Shown here: piece after piece, positions 22,901 to 32,458 of the stretch
Layout of the letters: every line of letters starts with the position of its first letter
How positions within the stretch are numbered: position 1 is the first letter of the stretch
From: Pegoplata infirma
Taxonomy: Eukaryota > Arthropoda > Insecta > Diptera > Anthomyiidae
Reading direction: 5' to 3'
Assembly (NCBI GenBank): GCA_963921195.1
Contig: OY992540.1
Span: 78,977,337 to 79,041,336, forward strand
Length of the DNA stretch: 64,000 nt
Translations under genes and position numbers: made by a program
Notes under the pieces: model-generated
What the model saw: the letters and a program-made list of their open reading frames with translations, nothing else
Told to the model about the DNA's origin: nothing
Databases searched by the model: none

Positions 22901-25900
22901 TTTAGATTCTGTTACATTTTTTCTATAGAAAAAGTCTCAGATTCTGAGACATTTTTTCTATAGAAAAAATCTCAGATTCTGAGACATTTCTTCTATAGAA
23001 AACGTCTCAGATTCTGAGACATTTTTTCTATAGAAAACGTCTCAGATTCTGAGACATTTTTTCTATAGAAAACGTCTCAGATTCTGAGACATTTTTTCTA
23101 TAGAAAACGTCTCAGATTCTGAGACATTTTTTCTATAGAAAAAGTCTCAGATTCTGAGACATTTTTTCTATAGAAAAAGTCTCAGATTCTGAGACATTTT
23201 TTCTATAGAAAAAGTCTCAGATTCTGAGACATTTTTTCTATAGAAAAAGTCTCAGATTCTGAGACATTTTTTCTATAGAAAAAGTCTCAGATTCTGAGAC
23301 ATTTTTTCTATAGAAAAAGTCTCAGATTCTGAGACATTTTTTCTATAGAAAAAGTCTCAGATTCTGAGACATTTTTTCTATAGAAAAAGTCTCAGATTCT
23401 GAGACATTTTTTCTATAGAAAAAGTCTCAGATTCTGAGACATTTTTTCTATAGAAAAAGTCTCAGATTCTGAGACATTTTTTCTATAGAAAAAGTCTCAG
23501 ATTCTGAGACATTTTTTCTATAGAAAAAGTCTCAGATTCTGAGACATTTTTTCTATAGAAAAAGTCTCAGATTCTGAGACATTTTTTCTATAGAAAAAGT
23601 CTCAGATTCTGAGACATTTTTTCTATAGAAAAAGTCTCAGATTCTGAGACATTTTTTCTATAGAAAAAGTCTTAGATTCTGAGACATTTTTTCTATAGAA
23701 AAAGTCTCAGATTCTGAGATATTTTTTCTATAGAAAAAGTCTCAGATTCTGAGACATTTTTTCTATAGAAAAAGTCTCAGATTCTGAGACATTTTTTCTA
23801 TAGAAAAAGTCTCAGATTCTGAGACATTTTTTCTATAGAAAAAGTCTCAGATTCTGAGACATTTTTTCTATAGAAAAAGTCTCAGATTCTGAGACATTTT
23901 TTCTATAGAAAAAGTCTCAGATTCTGAGACATTTTTTCTATAGAAAAAGTCTCAGATTCTGAGACATTTTTTCTATAGAAAAAGTCTCAGATTCTGAGAC
24001 ATTTTTTCTATAGAAAAAGTCTCAGATTCTGAGACATTTTTTCTATAGAAAAAGTCTCAGATTCTGAGACATTTTTTCTATAGAAAAAGTCTCAGATTCT
24101 GAGACATTTTTTCTATAGAAAAAGTCTTAGATTCTGAGACATTTTTTCTATAGAAAAAGTCTCAGATTCTGAGACATTTTTTCTATAGAAAAAGTCTCAG
24201 ATTCTGAGACATTTTTTCTATAGAAAAAGTCTCAGATTCTGAGACATTTTTTCTATAGAAAAAGTCTCAGATTCTGAGACATTTTTTCTATAGAAAAAGT
24301 CTCAGATTCTGAGACATTTTTTCTATAGAAAACGTCTCAGATTCTGAGACATTTTTTCTATAGAAAAAGTCTCAGATTCTGAGACATTTTTTCTATAGAA
24401 AAAGTCTCAGATTCTGAGACATTTTTTCTATAGAAAAAGTCTCAGATTCTGAGACATTTTTTCTATAGAAAAAGTCTCAGATTCTGAGACAACCAATATT
24501 CCCGGTTGTAGGGTGTTCGAACCTAACTATTATAATGAGTGTAGGGTATTTGTGTATATAGACCAAAACTAACATTGTATAATACCAAAATGTACAAGAG
24601 GATTTCCGATATCCTCCCACCTTACCGCCCTATCAGAAAGTTTTAAAAAAACAAACCGAAACCTTACCTCCACCTATTGGAGTGGTTATGCCGTGAAGGC
24701 TCCTATTCGGCAGTTTCCTGGAGCGCTTTCGTCCCCTGCCTTGGGGGACTCCTCAGCAGGTATTCCCATACACATTATCAACTCCGTGGAGTCAAGGAAG
24801 GTGTAGTCCTTCAACCACGCCATGAAATATCCCTGCCTATCCAAAAATGTTGTAGGTGTAATTGTCCCTGTATGATTCATGTGTCCCTATATCACAAACT
24901 ATGTGGTACCGTCGCCTTCCTTCCATCGCGAGTCAAATCAAACCACTTTAAATTCTTTATACAGTACTTAAAAAGCAGTTAATGCGAAGACAATTTTAAG
25001 AAAATTATTAGAACCAAACAATGAATTTTCACAAACTTATTCACATTGCAGATAATGTAGCTATTATGGAAGCTACATTATCTCAGTTTTCTGACTTCGA
25101 TTTTGAAAACAGTTTGTTAAAATCGAATGTAAATGCATCATACAAATTCTCAAAATAAAACGCCATTGGTAGTATACTCACTCTACAAGAATAGAGTGGA
25201 ATCCAATGCAACAAAATTAGTGTTTTCTTATGGCTGCCTCTCATCCTGATAAAGTTTGCCCAATTTGAAATGCAAAAACTATGATTGTAAATCAAATTTT
25301 TATCACAAAGTGATCCAAACACAAATCTGATAGTATTTTTTTGAAAGGCAATATCTTCAATGAAATCAACAAATTTTTATAACGCAATTTCATCAATAGA
25401 TATAGGACTGTATAATGTTGAAAATACTTTGTAATGGGAAAATTATGATAGCAAACCCAATTTTTTTATCAAATCAAGCCAAAAACAATTTTGACAGTTC
25501 TTATTATTTGAATGGCAGTGAAATAAAAATTTTAGTGAAAATTGTAATTGAAAGAAATCTTGCAGAAGTTAAGGGTAATATTTCTAAATTTTGTAACTAA
25601 ACAATTGCTATAACTCGTTTATGTAATGATTGTAATACTTAAGCTTATTTAAAATAAGAAAATGCATGATTTTTTTATGAAAAATCATAAATTGCAAAGT
25701 ACTGCAAAAACGGTATTTGAAAACGGTTTTAGCCGTTTAAAACTATATTTTACAGGTTGTGTAAAATAAAAATTATTTTTTAAAAAATCCTAGGTTTGGT
25801 TAAAAAGTATTCTCAAAACGCTTTTACGAATCGTTCGAAAAGCGTTATGAAGTTATGCCTTAAAATTGAGTTATTTTTGATAAGTCTTGATTTTATTTTA

Positions 25901-27384
25901 TAACCATTATGAATTTCCTCTTGGGGGTGTTTTGAAAACGCTTTATCTTATTACCGTCATAAATTTATACTTAAGAGTGCTTTAAAAACGCTTTATTTTT
26001 ATTATCATGAATTTCTATTTGGGTAAGTTTAACTTATTATCTGTCAATTAAAAAAAAACTAAAATATTCTAATCCGTTCAAAAGTTACAGAATTTTGGCA
26101 AATGAAAAGTTATTTTAAGCCACTGTGCGTCGTCTGTAGGTACCTTTGGAAAATGTTTATATGTCCTATTGCCTCCGATCACTGAATAAGTATTTTTATT
26201 GAGACAGTTTAGTTATAAGTCCGAATTTTGCCTGTCACGTGATTGCCATTTTAAGACATTTTAGTGATATGTTCCATTTTCACCATTCATGGGATAGATG
26301 TTTTCGAACTCATCAATACTCTTTTTACTGCAGGGTATTTATACTTACTTTGGTTTTCCACATATGTAACGATGTTGTTGCCAATCATTTTTTTGACACT
26401 GTACACTACAGTAGTAAACGGAACAACGACTGCAAATTGTATCACATTCACGTTCACATTGAGAACATCTACTGATTTTTGGAGGTTTTTTGCACTCATC
26501 CATTGTATTGGCATAGCTATCGTTTGAAATATTATAACGACCTGAAGATTCTGAATTCTTTTTATCAATAAAATCTTTGGTTTTTTCTGGCATCCTAAAA
26601 AACACAAGAAAATAATTAAATCAAATCGAATAGACTTTAAATTATGTACGTTATGTTGCTACTTACTTTACATAGGAACGTCCATTATGATAATTAAATT
26701 TATTATTACTTTTGACTTTGTATAAACCTTCGCGTTCCAAACTATGGACATCGTCAGCTAAGACTTTTAAATTGGAATTTTCGTCCGATTTAAAGGGTGA
26801 ATTGTCTTGTAGCTTTGGACGGGGATGTTGTTTGTTGGAGGTACGGTAAGTACGACTTGTATAATCGATACCAAGAGAACGTGGTGGTACGGGTGAGATT
26901 TTTTGATCACCCCTATTTCGCTCTAAATCTGTTGGAGTTTTGTTCTTTTGCTTACCCACCATAACTCTAAAGCCATAATTATTGTGCTCCAAAGCACGAT
27001 ACACAGCCTCCATATCACTAAAAATAAATTTTAAAATCATATAAACTGAATATTTTGCCCTTCAGTATTTTAAACCTACGCTACTGTTGCAAGATCCATA
27101 AAAAAATAATCATTTTTTTTGCTATCCCTAACATCGGTCACTTGACCGTGACGTGAGCACAAAAGGCGAAGTGCTGACTTGGTCATAGTTTTTGGTACAT
27201 TCTGGAACATCAAATATGGTGTGGGAACATCGTTCGTGCGATTGTTTGCCCGCCTGCCGGGCTGCAACTCAGAATCAATACCTGCTCCGGGTCCGGTGTT
27301 ATACTTGTTGAACTCCACCGACTTGTAGTCCCCTTCCATTGGGTTCCACTCGGCAAATTCTTCATTAAGTTTTTCAGTACTCAT
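13264..27384 (-). CDS. vret: Vreteno-like piRNA-pathway protein (RRM, MYND, two Tudor), 6 exons
   Basis: Coding exons, 5' to 3' on the minus strand: 27384-27080, 27017-26667, 26594-26349, 21434-20714, 13947-13566, 13433-13264. All junctions are GT-AG and phases join exactly, giving 724 aa. Domains: RRM about residues 55-125 (LMFQNVP, DYFFMDLA); MYND zinc finger 262-297 with all eight ligands (C262, C265, C273, C276, C281, C285, H293, C297); Tudor 1 about 345-530 with core VNYMDYGN (429-436); Tudor 2 about 560-700 with core FIDYGN. This order is that of Drosophila Vreteno, a primary piRNA-biogenesis factor that acts in cytoplasmic granules, its Tudor domains binding dimethyl-arginine on Piwi-family partners. 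The start is the first ATG (MSTEKLNEEF). Introns 3 (4.9 kb) and 4 (6.8 kb) are swollen by repeats. Exon boundaries are predictions; the gene looks intact. Confidence 0.9.
13948..14500. other. vret intron 4, distal part with a dispersed-repeat fragment
   Basis: About 14105-14220 is a diverged copy of the GACATGTCAC repeat seen at 6268-6715 (CTTTCACAAACTTGACACC, ACATCACTTGTGA). GTGCAGCATGCAGTGCATGC near 14073 is a local inverted repeat. Otherwise the stretch is AT-rich and non-coding. Confidence 0.45.
14501..15038. mobile_element. Four tandem copies of a ~120-140-bp palindromic MITE
   Basis: Copies at about 14501-14621, 14625-14759, 14763-14900 and 14904-15038 are separated by AAT. Each is a near-palindrome with ends AGGTCTATTCGATTACC / GGTAATCGAATAGACCT and an inner TACTACAACTGGAAA ... 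TTTCCAATTGTAGTA stem. Copy 4 is in the opposite arm order to copies 2 and 3. The outer flanks are AAT on both sides. A related copy is near 22406-22535. Confidence 0.7.
15089..15533. mobile_element. hAT-type MITE, GTGAGT-rich, with perfect 8-bp TSD
   Basis: TIRs are TAGAGATGGGCGC and the complement GCGCCCATCTCTA, flanked by CTTTAAAT at 15081-15088 and 15534-15541 (8 of 8 identical). The interior is almost all variants of GTGAGTGTGAGTGATT and CACGTGATT on either strand. Eight-base duplications and this TIR style are typical of hAT. A second copy is at 55023-55487. Confidence 0.85.
15542..16182. other. vret intron 4: degenerate AAATATGCTCTTAAA repeats and unclassified DNA
   Basis: From 15655 to 15770 the motif ATATGCTCTTAAAA recurs with variations. 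The same motif is abundant at 19720-19920, suggesting one dispersed repeat around the 3.2-kb element. From 15780 to 16180 nothing is recognisable; the 62-codon frame at 15730 shows no similarity to a known protein. Confidence 0.35.
16183..16302. mobile_element. Palindromic MITE (GGTATTCAGAGTC family)
   Basis: The ends are GGTATTCAGAGTCCTGCT and AGTAAGACTCTGAATACC. The interior includes CCCTGGCAATGTAGCAAAAG and a pair of AGTACTT / AAGTGCT arms. A second copy at 53666-53806 shares the ends and interior in inverted arm order. Confidence 0.65.
16918..17640 (+). other. Possible small spliced frame and ~183-bp (61-codon) tandem repeat
   Basis: MLEK at 16918-16929 is followed by GTAAGT. An acceptor TTTTTTCCAG at 16987 opens a short frame ending at TAA 17108. 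From 17110 on, three tandem units carry ATGCRCCACCATAAYGKTAT at 17155, 17337 and 17522. Units two and three lie in one open frame (17233-17595) whose product repeats HHHNVITTISTLQT and QLGGK/YSTWRGE-like segments. Retained frame and 61-codon period are suggestive, but no protein family is recognised. Coding status is uncertain. Confidence 0.3.
17796..18294. mobile_element. Pogo/Tc1-mariner-type MITE with TA duplication
   Basis: The termini are CAGTCAAACTCGGTTATAAC and the complement of GTTATAACCGGGTTCGACG, each followed inward by further TTATAACGAAC repeats. TA lies on both sides (17794-17795 and 18295-18296). The CGGTTATAACGAAC terminus is the style of pogo/Tigger elements. No transposase remains. 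Confidence 0.75.
18508..18648. mobile_element. Palindromic MITE (TATGGAGTTCACACT family), TAA duplication
   Basis: The ends are TATGGAGTTCACACTAGC and the complement of GCAAGTGTGAACGCCGTA, flanked by TAA at 18505-18507 and 18649-18651. The left half of another copy is at about 32719-32742. Confidence 0.65.
18749..18968. mobile_element. Palindromic MITE (AGGGCCTGTCACAG family), TTA duplication
   Basis: The ends are AGGGCCTGTCACAG and the complement of TGTGACATGCCCT, with a further CCGTTCCGAA / TTCCGAAAGG pairing inside. TTA is duplicated at 18746-18748 and 18969-18971. A truncated relative starts at 13481 in vret intron 5. Confidence 0.75.
19707..19987. repeat. AAATATGCTCTTAAA simple-repeat tract
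   Basis: From 19720 to 19920 variants of AAAAATGCTCTAAAAA and AAAATATGCTCTTAA recur about every 20-40 bases. The same phrase lies on the other side of the 3.2-kb element at 15655-15770, so this is probably one older repeat split by that insertion. Confidence 0.4.
19988..20198. repeat. Long near-perfect hairpin, ~75-bp arms
   Basis: The left arm runs AATTATTGCTAGAGACCTGT to TAGAAAATTTTTGTGGTG. The right arm is its complement, CACCACAAAAATTTTCTA to ACAGATCTCTAGCAATAATT. The loop of about 65 bp is itself partly complementary (AAAGCAAAATGTT / ATATTTTGCTTT). It is a MITE-like hairpin lying in vret intron 4. Confidence 0.7.
20199..20653 (+). mobile_element. Helitron-type 3' terminus
   Basis: A 13-bp perfect stem (GTTTTTCACCCGG 20616-20628, CCGGGTGAAAAAC 20635-20647, loop GCAACA) is followed directly by AGCTAG and then T. 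A GC hairpin a few bases before terminal CTAG is the standard Helitron 3' end. The 5' boundary is not visible, so only the end at 20653 is firm. It lies 60 bases from the donor of vret exon 4. Confidence 0.6.
20714..21434 (-). other. vret: vret exon 4 (first Tudor domain)
   Basis: The acceptor is TTTTAG at 21435-21436 and the donor GTGAGT at 20713-20708. Encodes residues 302-541: a proline/serine/lysine linker, then the extended Tudor domain with VVFIRSKTYEDNMSYF and VNYMDYGNLDNL. It has 721 bases and closes the frame to phase 0. Confidence 0.88.
21435..22796. other. vret intron 3, first part: unclassified DNA and MITE fragments
   Basis: Near 21620-21800 and 22130-22200, inverted phrases such as CTCCAAAATGACTCCAAAA and GAGTCGTTTTGGAGG suggest a degenerate hairpin element (about 21605-22200). 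22207-22385 is another inverted repeat (CTGAATCAAATTACGTCGCG / ATTTGATTCTGGTTCG). 22406-22535 resembles the AGGTCTATTCGATTACC MITE. No coding sequence is seen. Confidence 0.4.
22797..24490. repeat. 35-bp palindromic satellite array in vret intron 3 (~48 units)
   Basis: The unit is ATTTTTTCTATAGAAAAAGT followed by CTCAGATTCTGAGAC, period 35. It is made of two palindromes: TTTTTCTATAGAAAAA (perfect) and CTCAGATTCTGAG (3-base centre). Units from about 23110 on are almost identical; the first five to six are diverged. Some early units and one near 24330 carry AAAACGT in place of AAAAAGT. The array ends cleanly at GAGAC 24490. Confidence 0.95.
24491..26348. other. vret intron 3, last part: GC-richer island and dispersed-repeat pieces
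   Basis: 24600-24960 is notably GC-richer than its surroundings and has open frames on both strands (24677-24982 plus, 24880-24686 minus) with no recognisable domain; a decayed retroelement is likely. 25000-26100 is AT-rich and featureless apart from repeated AAAACGCTTTATCTTATT phrases (25930-26000). 26115-26146 matches the end of the GTCGTCTGTAGGTACC MITE. 26160-26335 matches 12118-12870. Confidence 0.35.
26349..27384 (-). other. vret: vret exons 1-3 (RRM and MYND finger)
   Basis: Exons 27384-27080, 27017-26667 and 26594-26349 are separated by short introns of 62 and 72 bp. Exon 1 ends inside the RRM and exon 2 completes it, adding a charged linker rich in K, N and R. Exon 3 carries the MYND cluster (CSQCERECDTICSRC, then YYCSVQC and HRYIC). 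The donor after exon 3 is GTAAGTAT. Confidence 0.88.
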
Positions 27385-27745
27385 TCTGTTATTAGGCTCA
27401 CAAATGTGTTAATAGAAATAAAATTGATAAATGCAACAAAGAAAAATGCTTTAATAAAAATGACCGCGTTTTAGAGATGTGTTTTGTGTTAGTGTTGTAA
27501 AAGTAAAAATTGAGTACCGAGTACTCAGTACTGCCAATTTTAGGGTACTCAGTTTGCGAAAAAGAAAAAAATACAAAAACAATAGCGGTTTTCACCCTTG
27601 ATAGAAAACATTTGAGGAAATTTCCTACAAGAAATTTATTTTAATTTTATTTATCAATTTCCTTTTAACGTTTTTATTACACAAAAAATAAACGAACAAC
27701 GCACACAAAAATACAAAATGAAAATGGCGGTCTGTATTTGTTTTT
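27385..27745. other. 5' flank of vret and left part of an outer transposon
   Basis: The vret promoter should lie here; no clear TATA or initiator can be assigned. From about 27635 the sequence matches 33998-34100 (CAATTTCCTTTTAACGTTTTTATTACAC ... GGCGGTCTGTATTTG), the interior of the CACGCAAAA element, and continues after the nested insertion at 29061. Confidence 0.4.
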
Positions 27746-27762
27746 ATTATACCCTCCACTTA

Positions 27763-28365
27763 CAAGGGAAGTCTCCCTAGTGTCACCCGCAGATCTTTAT
27801 GGAATTGGTTTTATTTTGTAGATCAGAAAAAATAAAGGGACACGTATTTTTTTTTAGCAGCCCAACTTCATATTTAGGGGGTAAAAAGGAGGTGGGAAGA
27901 CAAGGCCATTTTTCAGTTTTTTTCGTTTATCTCCTATATAATGCAATGAATGAAACCTAGTCATGTTACATACCAAATGAAAGGTCTTTGGAAAACCTAT
28001 CTACGTGTGCTAAGAACGTGTCCAAACATGCACAACTTTTCGTCATATTGAGTAAAATACCAAAATTTTGGACATTTTTGTTAATAAATCGAAAAATATT
28101 AACTTCCTTGGCCCGTTGTTAGCACCATGAGATAGGTATTTTTAATAACTTTAATCTGATACCACACATGCCTATATTAATTTTGTTTAAATAGGCGTAA
28201 ATCGTAAAAAACTGAAAAAGGTCAATTTCCCCCCATACAAATCGACACCCCCTAAAAATGAGTTTGGGCCGCTAAAAAAAATACGTGTCGAATTAATTTT
28301 CGTTTTTAACAACATATCCAAATTTCATGAAGATCGGAGGGTGACACCAGGGAGACTTCCCTTGT
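27763..28365. mobile_element. TIR element with TTA duplication (CAAGGGAAGTCTCCC)
   Basis: TIRs are CAAGGGAAGTCTCCCTAGTG and the complement of CACCAGGGAGACTTCCCTTG, extending to GTCACCC / GGGTGAC. TTA is duplicated (27760-27762 and 28366-28368), and the empty site CACTTAGTGAT is visible at about 37633. A 3-bp TTA TSD points to PIF/Harbinger-type mobilisation. No transposase is present. Confidence 0.8.
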
Positions 28366-28387
28366 TAGTGATAGAGGGTATATATAA

Positions 28388-28529
28388 AGGCCTCTACAGA
28401 CGATTCAATATTATGTACAATCTGCATGTATTTTTTCAGTTCAATATTTTATACAGTATTTTTATGTATGCCAGTTGTGGGTAAACGTCAAAAATATTGT
28501 GCATTATATTGCGTCGTCTGTAGGTACCT
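28388..28529. mobile_element. Palindromic MITE (AGGTACCTACAGACGA family), TAA duplication
   Basis: The ends are AGGCCTCTACAGACGA and the complement of GTCGTCTGTAGGTACCT, with TAA at 28385-28387 and 28530-28532. The empty site TATATAAGTTTGTCATT is seen at about 37652. A longer, more perfect relative is at 47985-48138. Confidence 0.75.
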
Positions 28530-29060
28530 TAAGTTTGTCATTCCGTTTGTAACTCATCGAAATATCGATCTGGGACCCCATAAAATATATATGTATATTC
28601 ATGATGCCCGATCGATTTTAAGACATTCTAGCGATGTCCTTCTGTTTGTCTGTCTGTGGAAAATGTTGTCACGGACAAAATATTGCACATAGATGACTGA
28701 AACTTAACATATTTATTGGAAGTTCTCCCGAAAAGTTTTGTATTGCATTTGAGCGGTATCGGTTCAGCGGTTCAAAAGTTATGAACAAAAATGTAAGCAC
28801 ACCTCAAAAATTTCAGTACATTCAACATAACCTAAAAATACAAAATGCTTTAATTCGGCTTCTGGTTGACATATGTGAACAAAAGAAAAATATCGCGGAT
28901 TTTTTTTTACCAAAATTTTTTTTCGCGGAAATTTTTATTTAAAAAAAATGTTTGTTTTTCAAAAGTAATTTCATTTTAAATAAAGTTTTTTGCAATAATC
29001 TTTTTGAAATTGTGGAGGGTATCACTACATTCGGCAAGGCCGAATTAAACTTTTTTACTT

Positions 29061-29625
29061 GTTTTTGTTGTTTTCTTTCGATAAATTTTTGTGCAAGCAA
29101 TTTGCGTTATTGTGCATGTTACTTGGTTATTATACATAAAAAACTAATTATGTTACTTTAACATCGACAAGCATAATTTTAGCAAAAATTTGTTAAAAAT
29201 TTTTTTTTTGGAGTGAAAAAAATTTTACCAAGTGGGATTGCTCAATCTGACACAGATTTTTTTTTGCGTGTAGCATTGCTGCTGATCCAATTCAGAAAAA
29301 AATTCAGAAAACCAAATTGAAATTTAGAAAACCTAATTGAAACTCAGAAATCCCAATCGAAATTCGGAAAACAAAATTAAAAAATACAGAAATCCAAATT
29401 GATATAAGGAAAATATTAATTGATATTTAAAAATCAGAAAAAAAAAATCAGAAAACCGGATTGTACAAAATTAAAAACACACAAATGTCTTTATTCAATC
29501 GTTTTTGTACCGTTTTTTGCTAAGTACCGATCATTTTAGCATTTTTAAAAAATTAAAAAACAAAAGTTTTTTCTTAATTTTTCCACAATTTATTTTAAAA
29601 AAAATATATATTCTTAATTTATACT
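29061..29625. mobile_element. Right end of a CACGCAAAA-family element and 3' flank of cdc2rk
   Basis: 29061-29270 matches 34105-34313 (TTTTCTTTCGATAAATTTTTGTG ... TTGCTCAATC, ACACAGATTTTTTTTTGCGTG) and ends before TA. The left TIR of this copy is not found, so it is truncated. 29271-29625 is AT-rich and contains a string of diverged AGAAAACCAAATTGAAATT phrases. Confidence 0.55.
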
Positions 29626-32458
29626 CTACATATTTCTCTTTTTCAATAGACTTCCCAATAAATCAGAAATAGCTGGTAATTCAGGCACACCTTGATTGTG
29701 ATGATGACTTCCTGCATTTTTATTGTTGTTACTTTGCATGTTACGATGTTGCGGAAATGTAGGCATTAGCTTTGGATCACAAGCTAAAAAAAAAAATATT
29801 TATTTAGATGCTAATTAATTAATAAGCAGGTTAAAAAAATCCAAATGTAAAACTAAAATGAATATTTCCAAAACTTATGTAATTTCAATTCATTTTTATC
29901 GATTGATCAATTTCTTTAAAATTTTAAAAATTTCTTACCTATCAACACAACAGTCAAATAGGACGAAAACTACCAAAAAATTTAGCTCATCTAGTTTTTA
30001 CAATTAGCCCTTGGTCTTTTTTGAACTACAATTAATCAATTGATCATTTTAAAATTACAGTTTATCTTTATTTACAATAGATCTTTTTCGAATTTCAATT
30101 GTAATCTTCGAATTACAAAGGATCTTTTCAAATTACAATTGATTACAATTGATTTTTTGCATAATGAGTAAATTAAATCTAATGTAGGTTTATTTGACTG
30201 GTATTGCATGCATATTTGTCAAATAAACCTACTTTAAGTATACTTTAAGTATTATGAATAACCCCCTTATTGATATTGTTCCAAAACCAATTGATGTTTT
30301 TCGAATTAAAATTGAAATTTTCGAATTACAAATGGAATTTTCGAATTACAAGTATAATTTACAAATTACAAATGCAATTTTGTGACTGGATTTACACTTG
30401 AATTATGCTGAACAGTGTTGATATTAAAGGGCTTTTAATGGTATATAAATGGGAAACATTTTTTGAAGTATGTCTATCTCTTTTCTCCGAAACAGTATAT
30501 TATAAATATCGTATACTTACGTAATGGTGGCTCTTTAAAATAAGTACTTTGTAAACACTCTTCCGCAGTAGCTCTTTTCTTAGGATCATACATAAACAGA
30601 AAATTAAGTAGTCTCAAGCCAGCTGCCGAAAGATATTGAAATTTGGGCTTTAAATTATTATACGGTTGTTGTTTTAAAGTAAAATTCTGTACAGCTGGCA
30701 TTTTACTATAATCAGGCCAAATAGATTCCGACGGTGTACCCAAAAGTTCAATAATCAATTCAAGTTGGGCAATTTCAGTATTACCCGGCAATAGGGGTTT
30801 ATGTGATAATAATTCTCCTAATATACAACCAACTGCCCACATATCAACGGCAATTGTTTGGGTGGGGGATCCTAGCAGTAGTTCTGGAGAACGATACCAT
30901 AAGGTTACCACTTGTGGTGTCATGTTACCAGATGGTAAACCAAAATAGCGTGCCAAACCAAAATCAGCTAAAAACATAATATGTATTGTATAAAACAATT
31001 TAAAAGCAATTTAAAAATCAGCGAAAATTTTACCAATTTTAACGCATCCTTTATCAGTCATTAATAAATTTGATACTTTAAGATCACGATGTATTATATA
31101 ACGCGAATGCATATACTTGAGACCTTGTAATACTTGCAAAATAATACATTTTACTTCAGATTCTGAAAATGGTTGAGACATATTATCGAGGAGAGATGCC
31201 AAATCTTGCTCACAGTATTCCATAACCAAGAAGATGCTAAAATATAAATAAATTTTTTAGGCATAACAAAAGAAAAATGAACTGGTTAAAAATACAAAAT
31301 TATGACCTTGACCACTAAGAAATCGAATCTGGGGTTCAAACATTAGGTTAAACGCCCTCTTTAAAGGGGCGGGGCTTTCAAGTTAAATTGGCCTTATAAA
31401 TTAAAAAAAGTCTTATCCGAAATAACGAATTAACCCGATAAGCGATTATGGATTGTAGATCTCAAGCTTTCATTAGCACCTAAAACAGGCGGTGTAGCCC
31501 TAAATCTAACAGAGATATTGAGGGTAAAATTTGTAATACTTGATTCTCCTTTGTAAAAGGATCACATAAGTAGTTTCTGAGATATTTAAGAAAATCCACT
31601 TTAACTTTAACGCCCTCCCCCCTATAAAGGGGGCGTGTTCGTCAAGGTCTGAATTCCAAGTTCTTTTAAATGTCAAATATATTTTTTTTACGACCACCAA
31701 AAAACATTTTTTTTAAATTTTTTTATACGTAGCCGTCCTTAATACGGGCTTAGGAGAGAACAAGTCAAGTTTATGTAGCGGTGGGAGGCTTACAAGCTCC
31801 ATGATATAAAACCATTCTCTCCACCTTGTAAAGATTTATAACGTAAAAAGTTTTTGGCCCTATCCACCCCTTGTAGGCATTCACCCCCGACAAAAGTGGT
31901 ACCACTTGACTCAGAATAATGTCCTTAGTCGATGTATCACATTTGAAGGGGTAAAGGTAATCATGACTTATGCCTTACTTACCTTTCTAAACTCTTTCCC
32001 ACAACAACGTCCAAAAGATTAACAATATTTTCATGTTTACAAGCCTTCAGTATAGTTATTTCCCGTAAACCACTAACGGGTAAGCCATCTTTTTCCTGAT
32101 CCATGCGTACTTTTTTTAAAGCCACTATCTCATTAGACCGAGTATCTCGAGCACGATCTAAATTAAAATATCGTAACTTAAACAATTTCGTATTCACCGT
32201 GTACTTTTCAAACCCACTTACATACGATTCCATAAGTGCCTTCACCAATACGATTCAATTTTTCAAATTCTGTGACTGCACGACAACGTCCATGCTAAAA
32301 TTTTAACAAATTCCAAGTATTTTGTTCATTACTTTTATTTAAATTTCGCTTACCACGTCTCGTTCCTTAATTTCTGTTGGGTCTCCGGTTTTTATGGAAA
32401 TCAGGAAACCTTTGCGTGTGACTGGTGCCTGAGGATCTGCTGGTCGGTTCTCACTCAT
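29626..32458 (-). CDS. cdc2rk: Cyclin-dependent kinase 10 (PISSLRE) homologue, 6 exons
   Basis: Exons on the minus strand: 32458-32354, 32294-32222, 32157-31983, 31236-31034, 30967-30521, 29783-29626. GT-AG junctions and phases all close, giving 386 aa. Kinase motifs: glycine loop GEGTYG (52-57), lysine in VALKK (K74), helix motif PVSGLRE (86-92; PISSLRE in human), HRDLKVSN (167-174), DFG (187-189), TLWYRSPE with SPE instead of the usual APE, and the C-terminal signature [12 protein letters not shown]. The family binds cyclin M/Q and phosphorylates regulators such as ETS2 in vertebrates; the nuclear role in flies is less defined. The last exon adds an insect-type tail ending LLKKRNM. Intron 3 (746 bp) is enlarged, and the gene is divergent from the Urb2 gene. 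It appears intact. Confidence 0.93.
31237..31982. other. cdc2rk intron 3, non-coding
   Basis: This 746-bp intron contains short GC-richer phrases (CGCCCTCTTTAAAGGGGCGG at 31350 and a similar one at 31610), shared in style with 61432-61452, so repeat-derived sequence is probable. Nothing else is recognised. Confidence 0.4.

Larger units (their letters stand above)
27746..29060 (+). mobile_element. Dispersed fly repeat (TATACCCTCCACTTAG... family) with nested insertions
   Basis: It starts ATTATACCCTCCACTTA and ends GTGGAGGGTATCACTACATT, then CGGCAAGGCCGAATTAAACT and TTTTTACTT. GTTTTT flanks both sides (27740-27745 and 29061-29066). It contains GTTTGTCATTCCGTTTGTAA and ATCGGTTCAGCGGTTCAAAA, shared with the cleaner copy at 37621-38282. 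Two smaller elements are nested in it (27763-28365 and 28388-28529). Confidence 0.7.

Noticed and set aside
22797..24490. CRISPR-like array of regular repeats
   Set aside because: Units are contiguous 35-bp satellites with no unique spacers, and the genome is an intron-bearing animal genome.
26239..26607. Plus-strand frames over vret exon 3
   Set aside because: They overlap the MYND exon in antisense; the zinc ligands and splice phases support only the minus-strand gene.
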